Shown in pieces: positions 13,739 through 24,676 of a DNA stretch of 61,277 nucleotides; positions within the stretch are counted from its first letter, which is position 1, and every line of letters begins with the position of its first letter. Source of the DNA: Beroe ovata (taxonomy: Eukaryota > Ctenophora > Nuda > Beroida > Beroidae); assembly GCA_946803715.1 (NCBI GenBank), contig CAMPET010000004.1:349748-411024 (forward strand). The letters run 5' to 3'. The notes below the pieces were generated by a model. The model saw nothing but the letters and a program-made list of their open reading frames with translations, was not told where the DNA came from and did not search any database. The position numbers and the translations under genes were made by a program.

Positions 13739-14370
13739 TGTCTGGCGAAGCGGCTTGCGTCAGCCGCGTGCAAAACAAAATTCTCGACAGGGTCTATATA
13801 ACATCGATTGACAAATATATACATGATTTCTCAGATGTTACCTGAACTGTTTCTCGCGCGCGGCGTGCGCGTGCGCGAGAAATAGGTCAGGTATATATAA
13901 AATACCCTACCGTCGGTGCGCGCGATTTTCATCTCGCCAGGGATAAAATCCCGCCAGCTCCAGCCGGCCAACAAGGGTAGAGTGAAATCTTACAAAATCA
14001 TATCTGATCCAATAATTCATTTCTGTCTCTCGTGCGCACTGCGCGCGCCTCCATCATCCATCAATTCATCGGAACTTGAAAGCTACAACCTCAATTCAAG
14101 CGCAACATAATTGATAATGCCTTAATAGACCTTCAAAGAATATTGAATGTGCGCGCAAGAAACAAAACAAAAAACTTTACAAGCAATGGCTTGTCAGATG
14201 TTACCTTGTACCTGACCTGTTCATGTTTCTCGCGCGCGCGCCTTCATCGAATGTCGAAGGCGGGTGAATTTTGGAGCAAGGGCTCTATAGCACTGCACTG
14301 CGCGATCGCCATGACACCGTGTTGCGTGCAGTCATGTTGCGTGCCCAAGGCCGCGCAATTAAATCTTGCT
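13739..14370. repeat. CpG-rich hairpin repeat element
   Basis: A GC/CpG-rich island in AT-rich DNA. At about 13845-13885 lies a hairpin with arms TTTCTCGCGCGC and GCGCGAGAAA. A second partial arm is near 14223. The block 13905-13990 (CCCTACCGTCGGTGCGCGCG onwards) recurs in reverse complement at about 38865-38955. Sharing of several modules with the 38-kb copy marks this as a dispersed, probably non-autonomous repeat. No coding capacity seen. Confidence 0.65.
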
Positions 14371-15877
14371 GATTAATCAACGCAAATCTGGTTAGCTTAA
14401 ACATTATAGAATTAATGAAACTTGAGATTTTGCAAATGTCTTTGTATATCAGTGATTTACTGAATCATAGATTCATAGATTATGAATCATGAGACTATTG
14501 TCAGTAGTGTTCAGTACAAGAAAATGTATCCTCTTACCCATAATATGTAATAACGATTTTGTAATCGTGGGGCCATTCTTACATATGCTAGCCAAGCGTG
14601 ATGGTGTTGAGCAACACCAAGGGCCAATAATAGCACTTTTAGGGACACACATTAGTTTTTTATGCCTGTGTTCAATAAAGAACAAATTGATCATGTTTAG
14701 ATGATTTAAAGAGCTAGGATGATGAAAATTATGGTAGTTCAGCAGATATGTTAACTGATCATTGGATATGGAACTGTCAACAAGCATGGTATGAGAATCA
14801 TCAGAATGGTGGGTGAAAGCATTAATCAGGACCCTTTAACCAAGTGAGGTGGGTTTAATTGAATTGAATAAAATTGTAAAATCGACGTATTTTCAGAAAT
14901 ATAGTGTGGTTTTATGACTTGTCAAGGCCAGGTTTCATTTGTGGAAAAATATTTTATGAATCACATCATTGATTAAGTTCTATTGTTCACAATATAGTCT
15001 TCAGGGGTTGACTCACAGAAGAGCTATATGATGTTAATATCATACCTGTGAAAGTATTTGGAGTTACTCAGTTTTTTCAATTGGGCGATTTCTGCATTTG
15101 AAGAAATCAGATTGTTCCAAGGTGAGTTTGATTCTAGTAATTTATCATACCAGCCTGAGATGAACAAATTTAGATCAATAATGGGAATTTGCACAATAGC
15201 TGTGTAGCAAACATCAATGTACTTAGCTATATCTCACCAATGTACCCACTTTCCCATGATATGATTTACTTTGGGTACCCTATCTAAATTGCTAAATTGA
15301 TTGTTTGGTTACCAGTGATTGTGCAAATTTCGATAATATATTTCTATATTAATTCAACCCTGTTTCTCAGATAGGACATCTAAATGTAGGAGTACTAATA
15401 GATAGCATAGTTATGTAGACGATCTCTATGTAGTGTAGAGGACAAGCCAAGAAGATAAATGCTATCAGTAGATAGATCTAGATGTAGCAGGATCCCCAAC
15501 TCATCAATGAATTATCATTAACAAGGGGGTGAAGTTCAAACTTATGTTCTCGAAATATGTTCTTACTTATTCAAACATTCTTATGTCTACAAATTAACAA
15601 TTAATTATGAGGCAAACTGTTAGTGAAGTATGGTATCTAGTAATCTTAATGTACAGGTTCTGCTTCTTCTAATTATTCTTTATTGTAACAGCTTCATATT
15701 TTGAAGGTGATGAGAATATGATTTAGTTCCTATGTATTGCTGATTAATTTGATATGATTTGTCCATAGCCTCTATTGGAAATAGATCATCAGTTTCGTTT
15801 GAAATAGTTGTCATAATCTTGAAAGTTCTTTCTTGCTTTAGCAGTTACACCACTTGAGGAGGATACCAACTTTGAGC

Positions 15878-17334
15878 ATGGGTCGTGATGTAAGTTTTGA
15901 ATGGTCTTACACAATTTTGTCTTGAATACACAATGTTGTTTCAAATACATCTGATTCATTACTAGAGGCAAGATGATCAATTCTGACATTGACGATTTCT
16001 TTTCTACACAGGAGGATACAGCCAAGAAGATTTTTGTGGGAGGCCTTTCCAGAGAGACCAATGACGACAGCTTCAATAACTACTTCACCCAATTTGGGAA
16101 AGTTACAGATTTCATTGTCATCAAAGATCAAGATGGTATCTCTAAGTAAGTTTAGTTGTTGGAGATCAGTAGCTTTGTTTGTTACCCTCACATTAACGTG
16201 ATGTAAAACTGTAAACATGCAGGTACGAATAATTGTGGTTTTCCTTTTTTTGGATTGAATAAAAATTAATTTATTCCAGAGGTTTTGGCTTTGTGACATT
16301 CGAAAATGAAGATGGTGTAGAGCGTGCTGTCAATCAAACAACTCATACCATTGATCGGAAAAATGTTGAAGTGAAAAGGGCCGTTCCAAGAGGAGATGCC
16401 GAGAATGGGAACAGAGGTGAAAAGGGTAATAAGATGTTCATTGGTGGGTTGCTCAAGAGTACTACTGAGGACACTGTAAGGAACTACTTTGAAAACAAAT
16501 TCAGTTGTAATGTAGAGTCAGTAGAGTTGGTTTATGAGAAGCGTGATCAAATCCCACCTGGCCAGGAACCAAAACCAAGGTAGATATAAATCGAATTATG
16601 GTTCCTTTCCTGACACTTTGAATTTCCGTTCTTATTAAATTTTCTGTTTCAGAGGCTTTGGATTTGTTGTCATCAATGATCAGGAAATTGTTGATCAAAT
16701 TTGTGACATCAGAAGACACACAATTGATGGGAAAGATGTTGAAGCAAAGAAAGCCACAAACCGGACAGGACCAGGGGGTCGTGGCGGTGGTCGTGGAGGC
16801 TTTGGTGGAGGCAGAGGTGGTCGTGGGGGAGGCAGAGGCGGTTTTGGCGGTAATAACTACAACCAAGGCGGCTATAGCCAAGGTGGTTTTAATCAAGGAG
16901 GCTTCGATCAAGGACCGGGAGGCTATAACCAGGCTGGTTATGACCAGGGACAGGGCAATTATAATCATGGCAGCTTCAACCAAGGATATAATCAAGGTGG
17001 CTCCTCATATGGACAAGGCCCTCCCTATGGTCAGGGTCAGCAATATGGCCAGCATCAGCAGCCATACGGCCAGGGCAGTTATGGACAACAGGGTGGCAGT
17101 GCGTATAATAGTCAGCAATCTGGAGGATATGGCCAGCAGGGAGGGCCATCAGGTCAACCTTATGGACAATCTGGTACTGGTGGTTATAGCCAGCCAACAT
17201 CAGGAAGTTATGGTCAACATTCAGGATATCAGCAACAATCAGGTTATGGAGGCAGTTACCAGAATTCCAACCTCAGTGGGCCAGACAAAGGTAGAAGTGA
17301 TGGAAGAAGTAATAGGGCAAATGCCCCTTATTAG
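15878..17334 (+). CDS. hnRNP A/B-like protein: two RRMs, RGG box, SYGQ-rich tail
   Basis: Four exons, 15878-15889, 16012-16145, 16280-16579 and 16653-17334, join in frame to 375 residues. RRM1 has RNP2 KIFVGGL and RNP1 KGFGFVTF; RRM2 has KMFIGGL and RGFGFVVI. This is the tandem-RRM layout of hnRNP A/B, DAZAP1 and Musashi, which bind pre-mRNA and mRNA in nucleus and cytoplasm. An RGG box follows, then a long tail of YNQGG, SYGQ and GGYSQ repeats resembling the prion-like domains of hnRNP A1 and FUS. The last residues, basic then R-x3-PY, look like a PY-type nuclear import signal read by transportin. The first coding exon (MGRD) is tiny. A strong acceptor (TTCTTGCTTTAGCAG) ends 33 nt before the ATG, implying a further 5' exon. 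Which A/B subfamily it belongs to is uncertain. Confidence 0.9.
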
Positions 17335-17730
17335 AACTTTGACTGTATCGACATGGTATACTCTGTGCTGTCTTTTCTGTTGTGTTATCATATTACATGA
17401 ATACCAACAACTCACATATTATCTATGAAAATTTATTTTCAAATGTTTTTAACATTTTGATGATGACTGTTGAGCTGCAGATGAAATCTCGATCTCATTC
17501 GAATGTATTGGAAATGATCGAACATCATTGTTCAAACAGCGGACTCAATGTGGCTTGCTCAATTCTTGATATTTGTTCAATATATTGCTGTTACTTATCT
17601 ATTTTCTTAAATACTGTTGATTTCATTTACCCCCAAAATCTGAATTCCCTTCTCTGAAAGGCCAGTGATATAGATTTTATGTTATTGTTCTCGAGCCATT
17701 ACTAACATTGACGTATTCAGGATAAGCTTT
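17335..17730. other. Short intergenic stretch / 3' UTR between the hnRNP gene and the PZP gene
   Basis: 396 bases separating two same-strand genes. A pyrimidine-ending acceptor (GACGTATTCAG) lies 10 nt before the next start codon. No other feature seen. Confidence 0.6.
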
Positions 17731-19356
17731 ATGGCTCAAGATGATTGGCAAAGAAAAGGACGTGAAATGGTAGGTGGTTGTTGTGTTTGTCTTGATGAGA
17801 CGGGTTGGCCAGACAATCAGTTGGTGTACTGTGATGGAGGTGGTTGTACTGTTGCAGTTCATCAGGCTTGCTATGGTATCATAAGTGTTCCTGAAGGATC
17901 CTGGTTCTGCAAGAGATGTGAATCGCAGGAAAGACAAGTCCGTTTAAAGTGCGAGCTGTGTCCAAGTAAAGATGGGGCATTAAAAAGGACAGATAACAGT
18001 GGATGGGCCCACATTGTTTGTGCTCTGTACATACCAGAAGTTAAATTTGGAAGCAATACTACTATGGAGCCAATACGAATTGCTGAAGTACCGTACGAAA
18101 GGTTTCAGAAGTCATGTTATATTTGCGAGGATAAGGGCGATTCAATGAATGCAAAGGGTAAAGGTGCATGCATAAGTTGTCACTATCCCTCGTGTAGACG
18201 TAGTTTTCATGTAACGTGTGCTCAAAGTTCTCGATTGCTCTGTGAAGAAGAGACTGGTAGTGAGAGACTTGATTACTTTGGGTATTGCGAACATCATATA
18301 AGCCAGCAACATAATAGAAACTATGCGCAGTCTCCAGCTGATTTGAATGATAGGTGCAGTGCTGCCAGCTCAAACTCCACTGCCAGTGCTCATTCGGAAA
18401 CTGCAAAACCTGATATCAACCGTCCTCAGTCACAAGCTCCAGGCGACGTTGCTAAGATAAAGAAAGACAAACTTAGAGATAACCCAAAAGGAAGAGCAAG
18501 GTCAGTTGCACATAGAAATCGTGGTCAACACCATAGGAGTAAATCAATGACTAAACCACTGCCGTATCAGGATGGATCAACAGAGATGCCTGCTCCTACA
18601 TCAACTGATCCTTCTGGAACTCCACATAAGAAAAGAATGACAATGTCTGCTATCATTGCTGGGGAAGAGAGCCTACCATCTTTCACCGACCAGTTTATTA
18701 AATCAAACAAGAACAAAGTTGCATCAAAGAAAAGGCACTGCCCTCAAAAACAGGGTTCTAAAAAACTAGGGAAGTTTGCACCAGACGGAACCACGGATGA
18801 CAATGATGGATCACCAAGTATAAGTCCACATTCTCCACACTCATACATGAATGATGATTCACAGGTATCTGAAACAAATTATAAGTCCCCAAGTGCATCT
18901 TGCAGTCCACATCAATCAGAAGCTGAAGTGAAAAATGAGTCCGAAGACTCAGATAATGCATACAAAAATCATCTGGCAAATTCTGAGAGCTTGAAGTCGC
19001 TTATAAATCATAGTTGGGAAGGTGACGTTGCTAGTATTCTCGACAATGTGTCCTCCTACGGTGACATAGCGTCTCTTCTTAGCCTTGTTTTCATGATCAA
19101 AAATGACAATGAAGTTATGAAAAATCGAATTGAAGAATTATCAAAAAAACGTGATTATTTACGTGCTGTGAATGATGGACTAAAAATGGCTGTTTCCGCA
19201 AAAGAAACCTCGGAAATTCCGACAAATGATAAACTGAAGCTTCATACTCAGCCAGAGGTGTCATTAGAGCCAATCAAGCTCCGGTTAACTATAGATGATA
19301 TTGGTAAAGTGGAAAAAGTGGTTAATAAGATAATCATGTCTTCTGATCAGACGTGA
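17731..19356 (+). CDS. MLLT10: AF10/AF17-like PZP-domain chromatin reader (intronless)
   Basis: 541 residues in one exon. From residue 17 there is a PHD finger (CCVC...HQACYG...WFCKRC), a Zn knuckle (CELCPSKDG) and an extended second PHD with CYIC...CHYPSC...FHVTCAQ and a closing CEHHI. This PZP module in AF10/AF17/BRPF proteins reads unmodified histone H3. The middle is a basic, Ser-rich linker. At about 427-490 lies WEGDVASILDN and a leucine-rich coiled coil, resembling the OM-LZ segment by which AF10/AF17 recruit DOT1L for H3K79 methylation. PZP plus OM-LZ points to AF10/AF17 rather than BRPF or JADE. It is about half the length of vertebrate AF10. The coding region has no intron although AF10 genes are normally multi-exon, and a splice acceptor sits 10 nt before the ATG. 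Confidence 0.9.
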   Translation: MAQDDWQRKGREMVGGCCVCLDETGWPDNQLVYCDGGGCTVAVHQACYGIISVPEGSWFCKRCESQERQVRLKCELCPSKDGALKRTDNSGWAHIVCALYIPEVKFGSNTTMEPIRIAEVPYERFQKSCYICEDKGDSMNAKGKGACISCHYPSCRRSFHVTCAQSSRLLCEEETGSERLDYFGYCEHHISQQHNRNYAQSPADLNDRCSAASSNSTASAHSETAKPDINRPQSQAPGDVAKIKKDKLRDNPKGRARSVAHRNRGQHHRSKSMTKPLPYQDGSTEMPAPTSTDPSGTPHKKRMTMSAIIAGEESLPSFTDQFIKSNKNKVASKKRHCPQKQGSKKLGKFAPDGTTDDNDGSPSISPHSPHSYMNDDSQVSETNYKSPSASCSPHQSEAEVKNESEDSDNAYKNHLANSESLKSLINHSWEGDVASILDNVSSYGDIASLLSLVFMIKNDNEVMKNRIEELSKKRDYLRAVNDGLKMAVSAKETSEIPTNDKLKLHTQPEVSLEPIKLRLTIDDIGKVEKVVNKIIMSSDQT

Positions 19357-19882
19357 GGTAAAAGTTTGATGTTAGGCATTTATTCTGTTTTTGATGAAGT
19401 TATTGTAAATACTTGTATTGATATTATGCGTTTCGGATGTGTGATGTGAGAAGTAGCTAATAGTTATTTGTTGAAGTTCTTAATTCTGTCTTTACTGTGC
19501 CTAAGTTGATATAGCAGCATTCATATCGAGCTGTTTGGTAGAAGTAACATACACTTCTCATTTTTTTGCTGATAAGGTCGTCATTAATGTTTTTTTTCAG
19601 TAATGTGTGACTTAGTGAGTTGTGTTCAACTTATTTATGACTGAAATGGGCTCGAAGCTGTTTTCAGATGAAATTGTTCTATTATGAAATATTACATAAC
19701 AATATGCAATATGCATGGTATGCTGTCATGGTGCTTTAATTATCCTGTAATTTATTCTGTAGTAAAAATTGGTTTCTCTGTTCACTGTTATCATAGGAAT
19801 ATTGAATGATGTTTTTACTACAAGTGCTAAGAACATTTTTATGATTTCAATCTTTGTTTCAGCCACATCTTCCCTCTCCCCT
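19357..19882. other. Intergenic / 5' leader of the first KH gene
   Basis: Holds the 3' end of the PZP gene and a strong acceptor (TTTGTTTCAG ending at 19862). Open frame upstream of the acceptor is intron-like and not counted as protein. Confidence 0.6.
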
Positions 19883-20815
19883 ATGGCTCAGGCGGCGTCT
19901 CCTAAAACCGAAAACTATGTCATCATCAAACTTCTGATACCTGTTTATTGTGCGGGTGCATGCATTGGAAAAGATGGACTTGAAATTCAGCGCATCAAAA
20001 GTGAGTCTGGTGCAAGAGTGAAAGTTTCGAGAAACAGGGACCTGTTTCCACGGACAGATGAGCGTGTTGTTCTAGTGAGTGGCACCCCTGATCAAGTTTT
20101 AGAAGTCATTAAATTCATCCAAGAAAAAATTCAAAACGAAAACCCACCTGACAATCGGAAAGTGAACCCAAAACGGAAAGACCAAGTGAAACTGATAGTG
20201 GCTCACTCAGCTGCTGGTCGAATAATTGGTCGCAAGGGAGAAAAGGTCAACAAACTTAAACAGGACTTTAATGTGAAGGTGTACATAACAAACAAAGATG
20301 AGAACATACCCACATTGAATGAACGGGTAGTGACAATTGAAGGTGGTGCTGAAGATGTACGGGAGACTGCCAAGGATATCATTCACTCAATCCAAGAAAA
20401 CCCTGAAGCTCGACTAAGTAGGAGTTTGGAGTACCGAAGATTTTCAGAGAATCCATTTGGACCTTATTTCTACAATGGGCCTCCTCCTCCGCCATTTAGG
20501 GGAGGTCCCAGTTCCTATGGATCGCCGGGTCAGAGTAGTGGCTTTGGTAGAGGTTACCAAAGTGGTTCAGGAGGATATGGACCTAACTTTGGCGGAAACT
20601 ATGGTTACAACTTCAGTGATAATCGTTATTATGGTGGTTATGGTAGTGACTATTATCAAAGTGGTTACAATGGACGATCATCAAGTGGCAACAGAAATGG
20701 CCAACGTGGTGGTAATAGAGATCGATATGATTATGGTCGACGTGACTCTAATGAGCATGATTCATCAAGAGGGTTACAATACCGATATAACAAAGACTCA
20801 AGGTCGTTAGAATAA
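19883..20815 (+). CDS. Two-KH RNA-binding protein 1 (NOVA/PCBP-like) with Gly-Tyr-rich tail
   Basis: 310 residues in one exon. KH1 (about 11-84) has the loop GKDG; KH2 (about 100-172) has GRKG followed by a conserved LNERVVTIEGG strand. The sequence resembles the first two KH domains of NOVA and poly(C)-binding proteins, which bind single-stranded pyrimidine-rich RNA. A third KH is absent; instead residues about 190-310 are rich in Gly, Tyr, Ser and Arg with a PPPPP run. The ATG at 19883 is chosen because an acceptor ends at 19862 and the first KH starts shortly after. The stop codon overlaps an AATAAA hexamer at 20811. First of three same-strand paralogues. The acidic D in the KH1 loop is unusual. 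Confidence 0.88.
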   Translation: MAQAASPKTENYVIIKLLIPVYCAGACIGKDGLEIQRIKSESGARVKVSRNRDLFPRTDERVVLVSGTPDQVLEVIKFIQEKIQNENPPDNRKVNPKRKDQVKLIVAHSAAGRIIGRKGEKVNKLKQDFNVKVYITNKDENIPTLNERVVTIEGGAEDVRETAKDIIHSIQENPEARLSRSLEYRRFSENPFGPYFYNGPPPPPFRGGPSSYGSPGQSSGFGRGYQSGSGGYGPNFGGNYGYNFSDNRYYGGYGSDYYQSGYNGRSSSGNRNGQRGGNRDRYDYGRRDSNEHDSSRGLQYRYNKDSRSLE

Positions 20816-23800
20816 AGGTTTTTCTCACACTTGATGTCTGTAGGTAGTGCTATCAGGCTGTGTATCAGCCGTTTTGCAGAACTAGATATACTCTATCTCA
20901 TATACTGTACAAGATAGCAGTATTCTGGAGAGCTATCTAGTACAGAGTACCTGAATGTTTATATTCGTATGATGTAAGGATGAATTTTGATGTAATGATA
21001 TATGATTCAATATTCTATTCCTTATCCCTCAAAGACTATCTAATACACCTTTGAGAATTAAAATATTTTACTGAATTGCTCTCATTTTTGTTATTTTCCT
21101 AACATAACTCATTTCGTATATATAATATTGAATATAACTGACAATTGGAAGGACATTTTTATATGTTTAGGTATGATAGGTAATAGAAATATGTGTAATA
21201 CGCATTGAGCAGAGGAATTATTTCGTCATATTTTCAGTGGCAAAACTTCGGTGAGGAATGCCTATATAACATGATATTTCAATTGATTTTTGCAACAACA
21301 GCATTCACTATTATCTGAAGTCAGGTTCTCCACACATAATAATAACATTGGGGATCGATCAGTCTGTGTTGCATCATGCAAATTCGAGAATAAGGCATTT
21401 TAAGTTTTGCCACTGGAATAATTATGATGAGATACCAGGGGTACCATGTTATCAATTACCTGGATTGGAGTGCACTATGAATAAGTTTTATTGATTTGAT
21501 TCATTTCTAATATCACATTCATCACAAATAAGATCATCATGATAAATGATTATGATCTCCACTTGAAGAGTTTTAAGAATTAATTCATGCAAAGGAGCTG
21601 AAAGCTGGCATAAAGACGTCTATAAAATAAACAGTTATGAAAAGCTTTTTAACATACAGAGTATAAGTAGTTGATTCAATTGAGCATGATACAGTGCATT
21701 ATCTTGATAGTTATCACTTGAATTTTGTATAAGAATAAGGTCTAAAATACAAAATATTTTTGGCAAGCAAATCTGATAATCTGTCAACGATTTATCAGAT
21801 GAATGAAACACTGTCTCATAACATCAGTGCATTACCTACTTAGAAACGTTTGAGAATTGGTCTTCAGTTCAATTTTCCTCACAAATCATGATTTAGTTGT
21901 TTTGCATCTGAATACCTTAATTTGGACTTTTGTCAATTTGACATTGTCTTCAGATCACAGCTATTCGTGTCATGACTGAGTATGCCCGGGCAGTTCTGAA
22001 TTCATCTTTTTATCTTGATTGCTACTTAATAATGTTGATGTAGGCCAATGTGTAAGAGCAAACCACGCTATTTTTAGATTCTTTATGTTCTATATATCAT
22101 CTATATATAAGTTGATTTGTTTATGTTAAATTATGAGAGTTAAATGTAGAGTTACTTATATAATTGATGTTTGATTGCCTGATGTATATCTATGAAACTA
22201 CAAAAGCTATGCTTCAAACAATAGTTATTTGAAATTGTTGTTGATTTTATAGTTTTTGGAGTTTCTGTTTAAATTTACATTCGATATTATATTGCTCACA
22301 TCAGTATATTAGGCAGGGGGTCCTCATTATGAAGGTACAACTCAAGCTTTCATTGGCTTATATTTCGGTGGCCTAATCGGAGAATTTCTAATCGTCTTAA
22401 TTGTTTCCTGTGTTCCATGGGAGCTTGAGTCTACTACTAAATTAAATCATATGTCTGCTATGGAATACTATACTATTTCGGACTTAATTTAACAATACAA
22501 CAGGACATATTATATGTTATTTATAATACAATTTGCTTTTATACTACCTATGCATATATCCTGCCATTATTGATGCACAATGAGGTACTATATTGATAAA
22601 CTTAAAATGTTAGCTAACTAGAAATGCTTTTATCATTCCTTTAGAGGTTACAGAGCCCCAAATTGACACCTCTTCCTAGTTTGCTATGTATGGAGCCGAT
22701 GTGTTTTGAACAAAAATTTTGGCTGATCAGACCAACAGGTCGAAAATCTTTCAACAGCCTAGATTGGAATGAATCTTTTTTCAATAAAAGGATGAAATTG
22801 TATTGAATAGCATTTGGCATTTCTATTCTCTTTAGACTTTAACACTCAAGTTAAATTAAGGTGTAAATATGGAGCATTTCATCAACTGTCGATCATTTTG
22901 TGACAATGGACAGTGAGCACCAAAATACTTCTTTTAGTGAACAAAATAAATGCCATCGTGAGGAATTCTGAACTTCTTCGTCGATATTTTTAAGAATATG
23001 AATAGTTGTCAGAAATGCTCATAAAGACATGCTCACAGTATTTTGAACCCCGAGTTTAATTTATTTAGTAGGAAAGCTGAGGACCTGCAACGAAATGTTG
23101 AGGGATATTTTGTATTTTTGTAATTTTATATGTTGTGATATTAACTAAAGTATTTTAAAACTGGTGCTTAAGTACATTAGTAAATCAAAGGTCGTGTTCA
23201 GAGTCTCTCTTTGCAAGTTGATGATAACTGCCTTGGAAGTATGGTCTCTGACACAATGACTACCATGATATGTCCTGGCATCCTGAGATTATGATGAAAA
23301 TATACTTACTTTGATAGTAAATCGCAGTTCTTGTTGCCTCATTCAAGAGGTGAGATTGTGACTTCTCGAGTCAGTAGATGAGCCTTTAAATCACAAGTGT
23401 ATCACGATATCAAGTTTTGAAATTTACAATTCCCTCTTGTGAACAACTTACCATCCCTCTCAGCAAGTTCATTATTTTCATCCGAGAGAAGTGCTTGCTT
23501 GTTTAAAGTGTGTTAACATTTAAGCTCTAGACTATAAAGCTTATCCAATATCCATGTGTTAATAAAGATGGGTGCAATTTTTCAACAGACTTTTCTCATG
23601 TCTGATCCGAAGGAGCACACATCAGGATTCTTGGGCAAGCTTGATGGCCATATACTTTAGGCTCTGAACAACTGAATCTGTCTGTTTAAATCCCGATGTA
23701 AAATAGGAAGATACATGACAGATGTGAGCTTATTCGATAGTGCTACAAATCTGCTTGCATCAAGACTTCTGAACGAAGCAGTGACTGATGTACAGCACCT

Positions 23801-24676
23801 TTCTATAAGTTATATCAATCAAACAAGTATTAACTGTGGGGTTGTTTTATGCTTAGTACAGAACATTTTTGGAAAGGAGCTTTTTGTAGTTCTCAACATT
23901 AACTGCAAATAGTTTTGCAGATGTTTTTATTGATATCTTACTAGTACTGCCACTCTTACACACTTTTGTTGATTGGTGTTCTCATGTAGCCACCAAAATG
24001 CTATCGAGTATTTTTGTAGCCTGGGGGCTGAGAAATAAGAATGTCGTCATTGGCCCACATCTTCGTTAAGCTTTGAGATACCCTATTTTGGCAATTTAAC
24101 TACATGTTTTGGTGTTTCTTACTAGACGAGTGTTGCTATGGTATACTAAATTAGCATATTATATTTGGCTTTTTATTACCTAAATGCTTATTTTCATCTT
24201 ATTTGTGTCCTTCAATGATCTACTTGGATGTCATGCTGATAAAAAATACCTACTGATCATATTGGATCAAGACCCATCAGCCTTGGTCCTTGTCTACTGA
24301 GATCACGTCGAAGCTCAATACCTGCTCAGAACCAAAACCAGCTTTGCCACACTCCTATGATAAGAATAAGTCACCAATTCATGTCCTATTGTATTCTAGA
24401 AAACTACCCTTATCTGGTCAACTAACCCGCATTCTTCATTAGATTTGCACCAACTGGTCTTGCTAACTCATCTATTTCCATGGCCTATTTTGAACTTGTC
24501 ATTTTTCAGCTCTAGACATCTGACAGCTTGAGTCTCTGTATCAAAAACTCTCAATGCAGGCAGTCACGCCCAGTACCAATATTGTACCATCATGGCATTC
24601 TGCTACCATGACTGATTGAATCTGATCTATTAACTTAACTCCATCTTTATCTTTTTCTCACAGCTCCAATAAGATC
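20816..24676. other. Non-coding region between KH genes 1 and 2
   Basis: 3.9 kb, AT-rich, with no convincing exon on either strand. It probably holds the 3' UTR of KH gene 1 and the promoter and 5' exon of KH gene 2, whose acceptor (TTTTTCTCACAG) ends at 24663. An inverted-repeat pair lies at 21235-21415. Confidence 0.55.
21235..21415. repeat. Short inverted-repeat (MITE-like) element
   Basis: CAGTGGCAAAACTT at 21235-21248 is matched in reverse complement by AAGTTTTGCCACTG at 21402-21415; similarity extends imperfectly outward on both sides. The 181-bp span with 14-bp perfect ends fits a small non-autonomous DNA transposon, but no clear target duplication was found. Confidence 0.45.

Larger units (their letters stand above)
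6448..15877. other. Gene-poor, repeat-rich region between the Ly6-like gene and the hnRNP gene
   Basis: About 9.4 kb without a supportable gene. It contains minisatellites (7652-7828, 8349-8474), a polypurine tract (8765-8960), GT repeats, two single-N joins (8820, 9270), one long gap (10776-11120) and a CpG-rich hairpin element (13739-14370). Open frames here either lie in repeats or gaps or have no recognisable domain. Confidence 0.6.

Noticed and set aside
12970-13811. Several 70-100 codon frames in AT-rich DNA
   Set aside because: No domains, no consistent splice borders; expected by chance.
16658-17428. 256-codon open frame overlapping the hnRNP gene
   Set aside because: It is the wrong frame of the RRM2/Gly-rich exon; repetitive codons keep the shadow frame open. 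The real frame joins the other exons and has RNP motifs.
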